Shown one piece after another: positions 24,965 through 33,455 of a stretch of 44,421 nucleotides of DNA. The stretch is from a bacterium HR25 (GTDB taxonomy: Bacteria; Chloroflexota; Dehalococcoidia; SM23-28-2; HRbin24). The stretch spans positions 1 to 44,421 of the forward strand of contig BEIB01000003.1 in the NCBI GenBank assembly GCA_002898615.1. Reading direction: 5' to 3'. The notes below the pieces were generated by a model. The model saw only the letters and a program-made list of their open reading frames with translations, was not told the DNA's origin and made no database searches. The position numbers and the translations under genes are program-made. Position 1 is the first letter of the stretch, and each line of letters begins with the position of its first letter.

Positions 24965-24970
24965 AGTGTA
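24965..24970 (-). promoter_or_regulatory. -10 element close to the aspS start
   Basis: TACACT on the minus strand ends 9 bp before the aspS ATG at 24955, so the start site falls about 3 nt before the ATG. The bases between (AGGTTCGAA) contain no good Shine-Dalgarno. It lies in the 56-bp divergent aspS/hemW gap. Confidence 0.45.
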
Positions 24971-25011
24971 GCGCAGCCCAGCTCGAGGCGACAGAGAGGA
25001 GGTTGACGAGG

Positions 25012-26244
25012 ATGACCTCGTCGTCGCAGCATGGGACCGACATGAGGGAAACGCTCGGCCTCTATGTTCACGTCCCCTTCTGCGAGCTCAAGTGCTCCTA
25101 CTGCGACTTCAACTCCTACGCCGGGCTGGAGGGACTCATGGGCCCCTATGTGGATGCCCTCTGTCTGGAGCTGGAGCTGTGGGGCCAGGCGATGGGTCGG
25201 CAGCGGGTGGCCACCGTCTTCTTCGGCGGGGGGACGCCCAGCCTCCTGTCTCTCCCGCTCCTGGAGCGCGTGCTGGAGGCGGCGGCCGGGGCCTTCGTCC
25301 TGGGGCCGGGGTGCGAGGTCACCCTGGAGGCCAACCCGGGCACCGTCGACCGGGACTACCTGCGGGGCCTCCGCTCCCTGGGGGTGGACCGCCTGAGCCT
25401 GGGTGTCCAGAGCCTCCACGATGACGAACTGCGCTGGCTGGACCGCCTCCACTCGGCAGCGGACGCGGTGACGGCCTACCGATGGGCGAGGGAGGCGGGC
25501 TTCCACAGCGTCAACCTGGACCTCATCTTCGGCCTGCCGGGGCAGCCGCTGGAGCGCTGGCAGAAGACCCTGGAGGGCGCCCTGGCCCTGGGGCCGGACC
25601 ACCTCTCCCTATACGCCCTCACCGTTGAGAAGGGGACGAAGCTGGCGGCCGACATCGCCCGCGGGTGGACGCCTCCGCCGGACGAGGACGCCCAGGCGGC
25701 CATGTACGAGTGGTCGCGGGAGCGGTTAGCTGTCGCCGGCTACGAACACTACGAGATCTCCAACTGGGCGAGGCCGGGCCATCGCTCTCGCCACAACCTG
25801 ACCTACTGGGAGGGCCGTCCTTACCTGGGTGTGGGGGCGGGGGCCCACTCCTTCCTGACGGCAGGCGACGCAGGCCTCCGCTTCGCCGATGTCTACTCAC
25901 CCCGGCAGTACGTGCGTCGGGTGGAGGAGACGGCCCGCAGGGGCGTTCAGCCCGGCCCTCTTGGGGACGTCCTGGGCGCCATGAGGCAGGTGGCCTTCGT
26001 GGAGGAGCTGGCGCCGCCGCTGATGATGGCGGAGGCCCTCATCCTGGGGTTGCGCCTGACGGAGGGCGTGGCACTGGCGACCTTCGAGGAGCGCTTCGGC
26101 GTAGGTCTGCTGGAGCGCTACGGCCCCGCGGTGGCGGAGCTGATGGAGCTGGGACTGCTGGAGCTGTCCGATGGCCATCTGCGGCTCACACCCCGCGGCC
26201 TCCTCCTGGCCAACGAGGTCTTCGTGCGGGTGCTGGAGGTCTAG
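25012..26244 (+). CDS. hemW: HemW-like radical SAM protein (heme chaperone)
   Basis: A 410-residue radical SAM protein of the HemN/HemW family. The [4Fe-4S] motif is [10 protein letters not shown]. The residue two after the last Cys is Phe, as in HemW, where true coproporphyrinogen dehydrogenase HemN has a fourth Cys. The SAM-binding GGGTPS follows, then [14 protein letters not shown] and the [16 protein letters not shown] block characteristic of HemW. HemW is thought to bind heme and insert it into respiratory enzymes. The ATG at 25012 is chosen because AGGAGG (24997-25002) is 9 bp upstream. A TTG 9 bp earlier and an ATG at 25042 are alternatives. Confidence 0.88.
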   Translation: MTSSSQHGTDMRETLGLYVHVPFCELKCSYCDFNSYAGLEGLMGPYVDALCLELELWGQAMGRQRVATVFFGGGTPSLLSLPLLERVLEAAAGAFVLGPGCEVTLEANPGTVDRDYLRGLRSLGVDRLSLGVQSLHDDELRWLDRLHSAADAVTAYRWAREAGFHSVNLDLIFGLPGQPLERWQKTLEGALALGPDHLSLYALTVEKGTKLAADIARGWTPPPDEDAQAAMYEWSRERLAVAGYEHYEISNWARPGHRSRHNLTYWEGRPYLGVGAGAHSFLTAGDAGLRFADVYSPRQYVRRVEETARRGVQPGPLGDVLGAMRQVAFVEELAPPLMMAEALILGLRLTEGVALATFEERFGVGLLERYGPAVAELMELGLLELSDGHLRLTPRGLLLANEVFVRVLEV

Positions 26245-26258
26245 GCAGGCGCCGCCTG
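26245..26258 (+). terminator. Short palindrome right after hemW
   Basis: GCAGGCG-C-CGCCTGC begins at the base after the hemW stop codon, with 7-bp arms and a one-base centre. No T-tract follows. It may act as a terminator between hemW and the convergent ald gene. I see nothing else in the 111-bp gap. Confidence 0.3.
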
Positions 26259-26355
26259 CGGCATCATCGGCCTCCCGCGTGGAGAGCGGCGCCGCTACGT
26301 CCCTGCGGGATGCCCTGTGACCGCCTCGGCGCCCTCCCGGGCGGGTGCGCTCGGC

Positions 26356-27468
26356 TCAGGGGAGGACCTTCTCCAGAGGGGTGTAGGGAAGGCCCTGGGC
26401 CTCGGCCACGGGGCGGATGGTCAGGTGCCCGTCGAAGGTATTGACGCCGCGGGCCAGGGCGGGGTCGTGGCGGAGGGCCTCCAGCCCCTCGCTGGCCAGT
26501 CGCAGGACGTAGGGGAGGACGGCGGCGCTCAGGGCCTGCGTGGCCGTGCGGGGGACGGCTCCCGGCATGTTGGTGACACAGTAGTGGACCACCCCTTCCT
26601 CCACGTAGGTGGGGTCGGTCAGGGTGGTAGGGCGGGAGGTCTCACAGGCGCCGCCCTGGTCTATGGAGATGTCCACCAGCACCGCCCCCGGTCCCAGGCT
26701 GCGCACCGCCTCCCGCGTCAGCAGCCTCGGGGTGAGGGCGCCTGGGACGAGGACGGCGCAGACCAGCACGTCCGCCCCCACCACCTCCTCCATCAGCGAC
26801 TCTCCGTCCAACAGGCGAATGGCAATGCGGCCGTCGCTCAGCTCTTGGAGGCGGCGCAGGCGAGCGGGGTCGCGGTCCAGCACCGTGACCTGCCCCTGCA
26901 GGGCGTCCAGGGTGAGGGCGGCCCGGCTACCGGCGTTGCCGGCGCCCAGGACGATGCAGCGGGCCGCCTCCGCCCCCTCGATGCCGCCCAGGAGCTTGCC
27001 CCGACCCGGGCCGGGGCGTCGCAGGTGCTGGGCCGCCACCTCGCCCGCCAGCCGGCCAGCGATGAGGCTCATGGGCCGCAGCAGGGGCAGGGAGCCGTCG
27101 GCCGCCTGCACCGTCTCGTAGGCGATGGCGATGGTTCTTGACTCCAGCAGGGCCTGCGTCAGCCCCGGCTGGGGCGCCAGGTGCAGGTAGCAGAAGAGGA
27201 CGAGGCCGGGCCGCAACAACCGGTACTCCTCCGGCTGGGGCTCCTTCACCTTCACCAGGAGCTGGCAGGAGCCCGCCACCTCCTCCGGTGTCCCCAGAAG
27301 GACGGCGCCCGCCCGGTCATACTCCTCGTCCGGGTAGCCGGCGCCCAGGCCGGCTCCCCGCTCCACCAGGACACGATGGCCGGCCTCCGTCAGCGCCCTC
27401 ACCGCCTGGGGCGTCAGGGCCACCCGGCCCTCCTCTACCTTGCGCTCCCTGACGATCCCTACATCCAC
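26356..27468 (-). CDS. ald: Alanine dehydrogenase
   Basis: A 370-residue NAD-dependent alanine dehydrogenase (alanine to pyruvate and ammonia). The N-domain has VGIVRERKVEEGRVALTP, the substrate lysine in VKVKEPQ, and the histidine in CYLHLAPQ. The Rossmann domain begins CIVLGAGNAGSRAAL, and VDISIDQGG carries the catalytic Asp. I chose GTG at 27468 because it gives the family's usual length (about 371) and starts at the conserved strand, with GAGG at suitable spacing. An ATG 24 bp upstream would overlap the previous gene. The C-terminus, from PVAEAQGL to its end, is typical. It follows the deacetylase gene by 10 bp. Confidence 0.92.
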   Translation of the reverse strand: MDVGIVRERKVEEGRVALTPQAVRALTEAGHRVLVERGAGLGAGYPDEEYDRAGAVLLGTPEEVAGSCQLLVKVKEPQPEEYRLLRPGLVLFCYLHLAPQPGLTQALLESRTIAIAYETVQAADGSLPLLRPMSLIAGRLAGEVAAQHLRRPGPGRGKLLGGIEGAEAARCIVLGAGNAGSRAALTLDALQGQVTVLDRDPARLRRLQELSDGRIAIRLLDGESLMEEVVGADVLVCAVLVPGALTPRLLTREAVRSLGPGAVLVDISIDQGGACETSRPTTLTDPTYVEEGVVHYCVTNMPGAVPRTATQALSAAVLPYVLRLASEGLEALRHDPALARGVNTFDGHLTIRPVAEAQGLPYTPLEKVLP

Positions 27469-27478
27469 CCTCCCGACC

Positions 27479-28513
27479 TCACTCCAGCCCATGGGCGCGC
27501 TTGACCGCCCTGAGCACCACATCGATGTCCGGAGCGGGGACGTTGGGCCCCTCGCCCAGAGGGTCGGGCGTGAGGGGCCGCTCCAGGATAGCCTCCACCA
27601 CGGCCCCCACCGACCAGCCCAGAGCCATCAGGTCGTACCCGCCCTCCAGGGAGAGGATCAGGCGTCCCTGGCAGAGCTCCTGGGCCAGCTCCCACAGGAT
27701 GGCGGCAATGCCGTAATAGCCACGCGAGGAGAGGAGCATGTTGGCCAGAGGATCGGCGAAGTGGGCATCGAAGCCGGCGGAGACCAGGATGAGCTGGGGC
27801 CGGAAACGACGCAGCACGGGGACGCAGACCTCCCGATAGGCCCTCAGGTACTCATCGCTGCGGGAGCCGCGGGGCAACGGCACGTTGACCGTCGTCCCCT
27901 CAGCCTCGCCCTCGCCCTTCTCGGCCCAGTAGCCGGTGCCGGGGTAGAGGGGGTACTGGTGGGTAGAGAAGAAGAGGACGCGGGGCTCCCGGTAGAAGGC
28001 GTCCTGGGTGCCGTTGCCGTGGTGGACGTCGAAGTCCACGATGGCCACCCTCTCCAGGCCTCCCGCTTCCAGCGCCGCCCGCGCCGCGATGGCCACGTTG
28101 TTGAAGAGGCAGAAGCCCATGGCGGTATCGGGAGTGGCGTGATGGCCTGGGGGGCGCACCAGGCAGAGGGCGGCCTCCACCTGGCCCGAGAGGACGGCCT
28201 CCAGGGCGGCCAGGCAGCCCCCGGCCGCCCGCCGGGCAGCGGCGTAGGAGGCGGGGACGATGTAGGTGTCCCAGTCCAGCCAGCCGCCCCCCTCCTCGGC
28301 CTTCGCCCGGATGCGGGCGATGAGGTCAGCGCTGTGGACCAGCTCCAGCTCGGCATGGGAGGCGTCCCGGGCGGGGATGGCCGTCATCAGGTCCAGGAGG
28401 CCGGACTTGCGCAGGTGCTCCAGGATGGCGACGAGGCGTTCCGGGCGCTCCGGATGGCCAGGCGTGCCATGCTCCAGATAGAGGGGGTCGAATACATAGC
28501 CAAGGCGCGCCAT
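27479..28513 (-). CDS. Histone deacetylase / acetylpolyamine amidohydrolase family protein
   Basis: A 344-residue zinc amidohydrolase of the arginase-deacetylase fold. The catalytic His pair is in PGHHATPD. Zinc ligands are in DFDVHHGNGTQ (Asp and His) and SAGFDAHFADP (Asp), and the transition-state Tyr is in LEGGYDL. All are intact, so it should be active. Bacterial homologues act on acetylpolyamines, acetylated proteins (AcuC) or other small acetamides; nothing here decides which. It is co-transcribed with ald. The ATG at 28513 has no Shine-Dalgarno, and a TAACAT lies 10 bp upstream, so it too may be leaderless. Confidence 0.88.
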   Translation of the reverse strand: MARLGYVFDPLYLEHGTPGHPERPERLVAILEHLRKSGLLDLMTAIPARDASHAELELVHSADLIARIRAKAEEGGGWLDWDTYIVPASYAAARRAAGGCLAALEAVLSGQVEAALCLVRPPGHHATPDTAMGFCLFNNVAIAARAALEAGGLERVAIVDFDVHHGNGTQDAFYREPRVLFFSTHQYPLYPGTGYWAEKGEGEAEGTTVNVPLPRGSRSDEYLRAYREVCVPVLRRFRPQLILVSAGFDAHFADPLANMLLSSRGYYGIAAILWELAQELCQGRLILSLEGGYDLMALGWSVGAVVEAILERPLTPDPLGEGPNVPAPDIDVVLRAVKRAHGLE

Positions 28514-28523
28514 AGCCGTCGAT

Positions 28524-28529
28524 ATGTTA
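28524..28529 (-). promoter_or_regulatory. -10-like element near the deacetylase start
   Basis: TAACAT on the minus strand ends 10 bp before the ATG at 28513. The start site would be about 4 nt from the ATG. No Shine-Dalgarno is present between. It overlaps the divergent selB -35. Confidence 0.35.
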
Positions 28530-28556
28530 TCAGGCCCACGGATGGGGTGCTATACT
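28527..28556 (+). promoter_or_regulatory. Promoter of selB
   Basis: TTATCA (28527-28532, four of six to TTGACA), an 18-bp spacer and TATACT (28551-28556), with TGC before it as an extended -10. The start near 28563 gives a leader of about 90 nt, in which I recognise no known riboswitch. Confidence 0.55.
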
Positions 28557-28653
28557 CGATGCCGGTGGGGAGCCCCGACCCGGCCTGAACGACGCCGGGC
28601 GCCGCCTCTCGTGTGAGACCTCCGCAGGAAGCGCCAGCACCGGACTTGAGGTC

Positions 28654-30522
28654 ATGTACACCATCGGCACGGCGGGTCACGTAGACCACGGCAAGTCAGC
28701 CCTCGTCAAGGCCCTCACCGGCATAGACCCCGACCGCCTTCGTGAGGAGAAGGAACGGGGGATGACCATAGACCTGGGCTTCGCCTGGTTGCGCCTCCCC
28801 TCCGGACAGGAGGTCAGCATCGTGGACGTGCCGGGCCACGAGCGGTTCGTCCATAACATGCTAGCCGGGGTGGGGGGCATAGACCTGGCGCTCCTGGTGG
28901 TTGCGGCCGACGAGGGGGTGATGCCCCAGACCCGGGAGCACCTGGCCATCCTCGACCTGCTGGAGGTGCGGCGCGGAGTGGTGGCGATCACCAAACGCGA
29001 CCTGGTGGACGAGGAATGGCTGGAACTGGTGAAGGCAGAGGTGGAGGAGGAGCTGCGAGGCACCTCCCTGGAGGGAGCGGTCATGGTGGCCTGCTCCTCC
29101 CTCACCGGAGAGGGGCTGCCGGAGCTCATTCAGGTGCTGGAGGCCGAGCTCTCCCGCATGCCGCCGCGCCGGGACATCGGGCGGCCGCGGCTGCCTATAG
29201 ACCGCGCCTTCACTCTCCCTGGCTTCGGCACCATCGTCACCGGCACCCTCATAGACGGCTCCCTGGCGCTGGGGCAGGAGGTGGAGGTGGTGCCCGGCGG
29301 CCTGCGCTCCCGCATACGGGGTCTCCAGAGCCACGGCCGACCCCTGGACCACGCCCCGCCGGGGAGGCGCACCGCCGTCAACCTGGCGGGGGTAGCGGTG
29401 GAGGAGGTGGAGCGGGGGATGGTGGTCACCACCCCGGGGTGGCTGGTCCCTACCGTGGCGGTGGACGTGCGCTTCCGCACCGCCCGTCACCTGCGCCGGC
29501 CCGTGCGCCATGCCCTGGAGGTCACCTTTCACGCCGGCAGCGCCGAGGTCCCCGGCCGCCTCCTCCTGCTGGACCGGGACGAGGTACCCCCGGGGGAGAC
29601 GGCCTGGGCGCAGGTGCGGCTGGCCCAGCCGGTGGCCGTCGTCAGGGGGGACCACTTCGTGGTTCGCGACCCCAACGACACCCTGGGCGGCGGCCGGGTG
29701 GTGGACACCCACGTCCGTCGCCATCGTCGGTTTCATGGCCCCACCCTGGCGTCGCTGGAGTTGCTGGAGCGGGGCACCCCGGGCGAGGTGATAGTGGCGG
29801 CCATCGCCCGTCGGGAGCCCGTGGCCCTGCGGGAGCTGGCCCGGGGCGTGGAGCTATCGCCTCAGGAGCTGCGCCAGGAGCTGGAGAGGCTGACGGCCAG
29901 CGGTGAAGTCGTCGCCCTGGGCGAGGGCCCCCTGCAGGAGGAGCACATCCTCTTCACCGCCCAGGGGCTGGCCCGTCTGCAGGAGCGGGCGGAGGAGGCG
30001 GTGAAGACCTACCACCAGCAGCGCCCCCTCCGACGCGGCATCTCCCGGGAGGAGCTGCGCAGCCGTCTCGGCCTGCCCCAGCGCCCCTTCGACCTGGCCC
30101 TGGCCTACTGGACAGACAAAGGCATCCTGAGGGACACCGGGGGTCTGGTGGCCCTCCCCGGCCACGCTCCCCGTCCCACGCCGGAGCAACAGGCCCTCCT
30201 GGACGCCTACCTGCAGGCCCTGCGGGCCAGCCCTTACTCGCCGCCTACCGATATGAAGCTCGACCCGGAGCTGATGGCCTACCTGGAGGAGATGGGCCAG
30301 ATAGTGCGGGTGAGCCCGGAGGTGGCCTTCGCTGCCGAGGCCTACCGGGAGATGGTGGAGCGCATAGTGGCCGCCCTGCGAGAGCGAGGCAGCCTGACCC
30401 TGGGCCAGGTGCGGGACATGTTCGGCACCAGCCGCAAGTACGTGCAGCCCCTCCTGGAGCACCTGGACGCCCAGCGTATCACCCGCCGCGTGGGGGACGA
30501 GCGGGTGCTTCGGCGCGGCTAG
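28654..30522 (+). CDS. selB: Selenocysteine-specific translation elongation factor SelB
   Basis: A 622-residue GTPase that delivers Sec-tRNA to recoded UGA codons. The G-domain has GHVDHGKS at residues 8-15, the [15 protein letters not shown] switch region diagnostic of SelB, DVPGHERF and TKRDLV. EF-Tu-like domains 2 and 3 follow ([26 protein letters not shown]), then a C-terminal winged-helix region (about 390-622) that binds the SECIS hairpin, ending in [17 protein letters not shown]. All parts look intact. selA, selC and selD are not in the window, nor did I see a clear Sec-containing reading frame. It stands alone between divergent and convergent neighbours with its own promoter. Confidence 0.94.
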   Translation: MYTIGTAGHVDHGKSALVKALTGIDPDRLREEKERGMTIDLGFAWLRLPSGQEVSIVDVPGHERFVHNMLAGVGGIDLALLVVAADEGVMPQTREHLAILDLLEVRRGVVAITKRDLVDEEWLELVKAEVEEELRGTSLEGAVMVACSSLTGEGLPELIQVLEAELSRMPPRRDIGRPRLPIDRAFTLPGFGTIVTGTLIDGSLALGQEVEVVPGGLRSRIRGLQSHGRPLDHAPPGRRTAVNLAGVAVEEVERGMVVTTPGWLVPTVAVDVRFRTARHLRRPVRHALEVTFHAGSAEVPGRLLLLDRDEVPPGETAWAQVRLAQPVAVVRGDHFVVRDPNDTLGGGRVVDTHVRRHRRFHGPTLASLELLERGTPGEVIVAAIARREPVALRELARGVELSPQELRQELERLTASGEVVALGEGPLQEEHILFTAQGLARLQERAEEAVKTYHQQRPLRRGISREELRSRLGLPQRPFDLALAYWTDKGILRDTGGLVALPGHAPRPTPEQQALLDAYLQALRASPYSPPTDMKLDPELMAYLEEMGQIVRVSPEVAFAAEAYREMVERIVAALRERGSLTLGQVRDMFGTSRKYVQPLLEHLDAQRITRRVGDERVLRRG

Positions 30523-30543
30523 CTCCACCCCGAGGGCGGGCGC

Positions 30544-30549
30544 TATAAT
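30544..30549 (+). promoter_or_regulatory. Orphan TATAAT pointing antisense into secDF
   Basis: A perfect TATAAT in the selB/secDF convergent gap, on the + strand. A transcript would start near 30556 and run antisense to the 3' end of secDF. A short frame from the GTG at 30559 overlaps secDF and has no support. This could be chance or an antisense RNA promoter. Confidence 0.25.
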
Positions 30550-30609
30550 CTGGCGGCCGTGGGGCGGCGTGCCTGGCTGTGGTTGCTCCTCGCCCCTCTC
30601 CGCTGGCTG

Positions 30610-30626
30610 GCCCCGGCGTCCGGGGC
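30610..30626. terminator. Hairpin between convergent selB and secDF
   Basis: GCCCCGG-CGT-CCGGGGC has a 7-bp stem with a triloop, 9 bp beyond the secDF stop and 88 bp beyond the selB stop. There is no T-tract. It is the best terminator candidate in this 112-bp gap. Confidence 0.35.
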
Positions 30627-30634
30627 AAGAGGGC

Positions 30635-33124
30635 CTACGCCTCGGCGGGGACGGGACGCCGGGGGAAAAGGCGGCGCCAGAGACGGGCCAGGTCTCCCTC
30701 CTCCCAGGAGACCAGCACCTGGCTGGCCACGAAGATGGAGCTGTAGGTGCCGGTGACGGTGCCCAGCAGCATCACCAGCAGGAGCTCCTGGATGGTGCCG
30801 CCGCCCAGCAGCATCAGGGCTACCACGGTGATGAGCAGGGTCAGCGAGGTGTTCAGAGAGCGCACCAGCGTCTCCGTCAGGCTGGCGTTGACCACCTCAG
30901 CCAGCGGATAGTCCGGGTAGCGCCCGCGGTTCTCGCGGATGCGGTCGAAGACGACGATGGTGTCGTGGACGGAGAAACCGATGACCGTCAGCAGCCCCGT
31001 TATGAACATGGTGTTGACCTCGGTGCCGAATAGCTTGCCCAGGATGGAGAAGGCGCCCACCACGAAGAGGGCGTCGTGCATCAGGGCGATGATGGCTGCC
31101 ACGCCGTAGCGGAGAGGATTGGGGACGCCGCGGAAGGCCCAACTGATGTAGAGGAGGATGGCCGCCGCCGCCACCCCCACAGCGATGGCAGCATTGCGAC
31201 CGATGGCCCGGGATACTATCTCGGAGACGGTATCGAAGTTGGTCACCCGGAAGGGGCCGAAGCGGTCACGGAGGGCCTCCTCCAGAGTATCCCGCTCGGA
31301 GGGAGGAGTGGGCCCCACCGGGGGCACGTTCACCGCCCCCTCCAGGTCTCCCAGCCGGATGATGAAGTCGCCGGCGTCGGTCACCTGGATGCGGGCGTCG
31401 GGGTGGCCCAGGTCGGCCAGGGCAGCGCGGACGGCCTCGGCGCTCACTCTGGGGTCTTCGAAGCGCACGGTCATGGTGGTGCCGCTGGTGAACTCGATGC
31501 CGGGCTTCAGGGCCGGCGGCACCATCAGCGATATGAGGCCCGGGACGAGGATGAGCACCGAGAGGACGTAGTAGAGGCCGCGCCGCTTCACGAAATCCAG
31601 GGGCAGAGAGCGTCGCCGCTCCCCGCTGGCGGTCAGCCGGCGCGCTGGCTCCACGTTGAAGAGCCAGGGGCGACGGGCCAGGGGCGTCAGGAGGAGAAGA
31701 CGCAGGTAGGTGCGCGTCACCGTGATGGCCGAGAACATGCTCACCAGCACACCGATGGCCAGCGTCAGGGCGAAGCCCTTCACCAGGCTGGCGTTGAACT
31801 GATCGCCGAACCACCAGAGGATGCCGCAGGTGATGAGGGTGGAGACGTTGCTGTCCCGTATGGAGGGCCAGGCGCGGTCGAAGCCCGCCCGTATAGCGGT
31901 GGCCAGGTTGCGGCCTCCCCGCAACTCCTCCTTCAGCCGCTCGAAGACCAGGATGTTGGCATCCACCGCCATCCCCACCGAGAGGACGAAGGCGGCGATG
32001 CCGGCCAGGGTAAGGGTCACCGGCCACAGCTTGAAGATGAGGAGCAGGGTGGAGGCATAGGTGACCAGGGCCAGGGCCGCCACCACCCCGGGCAGGCGGT
32101 AGATGAGCACCATGAAGGCCATGACGGCCAGGATGCCGATGATGCCCGCCTGAATGCTGTGACGCACCGTGGCGTCGCCCAGGGTGGCGTCCACCTCCGT
32201 CTGCTGGACCACCCGCATGGGCACCGGCAGGGCACCCGAGTTGAGCTGGACGCGCAGGCGGCGGGCCTCGTTCAGGTCCAGCCCGGTGATGACGGAGCTC
32301 TCCGTCAGCCGCTGCTGGACGATGGGCGAGGCTATCATCTCCTCGTCCAGGGCGATGACCAGAGGGTAGCCCACCAGCCGGCCGCTGACGTCGCTCAGGA
32401 TGGCGGCGCCCCGGCTGTTGAAATTGAGAGTGACCTGGAAGCCACGGCCGCCAGGGTCGGGCACTACCTGGGAGTTGGGCTGCAGCAGGTTGCCGGTGAG
32501 GGGCACCCCCACGATGTCGGGCCGGCAGTCGCGCCGGCAGCGGGCCGGCTCCACGATGAGCTCCCCCATCTGGCCCGTCGGCCCCAGGCAGAGCACCTTG
32601 CCCTGCTCCCGGTCCAGGTAGGTGGCCTGGAGGGGCGTCTCGAACTCGGAGCCGTCCGGGGCGCGGCAGACCAGGTTCCCCGTGGCCTCGTTGATCCTGG
32701 GTTCCAGGAACTGGAGGAGGGCGGTGCGGCCTATCAGCTCTCGCGCCTCCTCCGGCCTGATGCCGGGTAGCTGAACGGAGAGGCGATAGCGGCCTTCCCG
32801 CTGGATCTCCGTCTCCGCCACGCCGAAGGCGTTGACCCGCTGCTCGATGATGTTCTTGGCCCCCTCCATGGCGGCGTCTATGTCCACGCCGGGGGGGATG
32901 CGGGCCGGGTCGGCCTCCAGGAGGATGTAGGTGCCGCCCTTGAGGTCCAGCCCCAGGCGCATCTCCTGGCGGTCGAAGCCACCGATCTTCAGCCCCTGCC
33001 CTTTGGGCCAGGGTATGAAGTCCGGCAGGTAGCGGTTCGGGTTGCCCGGCCAGACCACCACGATGGCGAAGGCCGTCAGGGCGACGATGAAGGCGAGGAG
33101 CCAGAGGTCATTCCGATGACGCAT
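30635..33124 (-). CDS. secDF: SecD-SecF fusion protein translocase subunit
   Basis: An 829-residue fusion of SecD (about 1-490) and SecF (about 500-829), which uses the proton gradient to help pull proteins through SecYEG. The SecD part has an N-terminal helix, GLDLKGGTYILLEADP, the large periplasmic domain, and five helices with GMAVDANILVFERLKEELR. The SecF part begins after a basic linker with FVKRRGLYYVLSVL, carries the FTSGTTMTVRFE segment, and ends with GFSVHDTIVVFDRIRENR and helices. Twelve helices in all are expected. Its start overlaps the end of yajC by 17 bp, so the two are coupled. Separate secD and secF genes are more common; fusions occur in Bacillus and others. Confidence 0.93.
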   Translation of the reverse strand: MRHRNDLWLLAFIVALTAFAIVVVWPGNPNRYLPDFIPWPKGQGLKIGGFDRQEMRLGLDLKGGTYILLEADPARIPPGVDIDAAMEGAKNIIEQRVNAFGVAETEIQREGRYRLSVQLPGIRPEEARELIGRTALLQFLEPRINEATGNLVCRAPDGSEFETPLQATYLDREQGKVLCLGPTGQMGELIVEPARCRRDCRPDIVGVPLTGNLLQPNSQVVPDPGGRGFQVTLNFNSRGAAILSDVSGRLVGYPLVIALDEEMIASPIVQQRLTESSVITGLDLNEARRLRVQLNSGALPVPMRVVQQTEVDATLGDATVRHSIQAGIIGILAVMAFMVLIYRLPGVVAALALVTYASTLLLIFKLWPVTLTLAGIAAFVLSVGMAVDANILVFERLKEELRGGRNLATAIRAGFDRAWPSIRDSNVSTLITCGILWWFGDQFNASLVKGFALTLAIGVLVSMFSAITVTRTYLRLLLLTPLARRPWLFNVEPARRLTASGERRRSLPLDFVKRRGLYYVLSVLILVPGLISLMVPPALKPGIEFTSGTTMTVRFEDPRVSAEAVRAALADLGHPDARIQVTDAGDFIIRLGDLEGAVNVPPVGPTPPSERDTLEEALRDRFGPFRVTNFDTVSEIVSRAIGRNAAIAVGVAAAAILLYISWAFRGVPNPLRYGVAAIIALMHDALFVVGAFSILGKLFGTEVNTMFITGLLTVIGFSVHDTIVVFDRIRENRGRYPDYPLAEVVNASLTETLVRSLNTSLTLLITVVALMLLGGGTIQELLLVMLLGTVTGTYSSIFVASQVLVSWEEGDLARLWRRLFPRRPVPAEA

Positions 33125-33455
33125 TGCGGTTCGCCTTGGGGGAAGCGGGAGCGGCTTCAGAGGGCGTCTCCGGCTGGCCAGAGGAGAGGCGCTGCACTAT
33201 GGCCGTGGCCATGGCCCGCACCTCCACGCCCTTCGCCAGCTCCAGAACTAGCTCGGCCGGCCCCTCGTCGGGGACGACGATCTCCTTCACGGTGGCGATG
33301 AGGCCACCCTGGGTCAGCACCCGGTCTCCCGCCCGCAGCTCCAGGAGCGTCTGGCGCTGGCGGCGGCGCTCCTGCTGGACGGGCCGGTAGAAGGCGAAGT
33401 AGAAGAGGATGGCGATAGCCACCGGATAGGCCAGGGCGAAGAGCAGGACGTCCAT
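33108..33455 (-). CDS. yajC: Preprotein translocase subunit YajC
   Basis: A 115-residue Sec accessory protein: one membrane helix (about residues 3-22) ending in the YFAFYRP motif, then a basic segment (QQERRRQRQTLLELRAGDRVLTQGGLIATV) that is the conserved YajC cytoplasmic fold. The motif is split here by naming only its ends: QQERRR to GGLIATV. I chose ATG at 33455 because GGAGGTGG precedes it and the helix starts there; an earlier ATG would add 85 low-complexity residues overlapping cca. The start codon shares one base with the cca stop (TGATG). YajC forms a complex with SecDF, encoded next. Confidence 0.9.
   Translation of the reverse strand: MDVLLFALAYPVAIAILFYFAFYRPVQQERRRQRQTLLELRAGDRVLTQGGLIATVKEIVVPDEGPAELVLELAKGVEVRAMATAIVQRLSSGQPETPSEAAPASPKANRNASSE

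Noticed and set aside
28557..28653. Riboswitch in the selB leader
   Set aside because: The 90-nt leader is GC-rich but I could match no known riboswitch core or a convincing stem series.
30523..30634. Possible tRNA-Sec gene next to selB
   Set aside because: No T-arm GTTCRA-like sequence, acceptor stem or CCA-proximal pairing could be found in this gap or in the selB leader.
30559..30756. A 65-codon frame after the orphan TATAAT
   Set aside because: It overlaps the end of secDF, is Arg/Pro-rich, and has no Shine-Dalgarno or homology.
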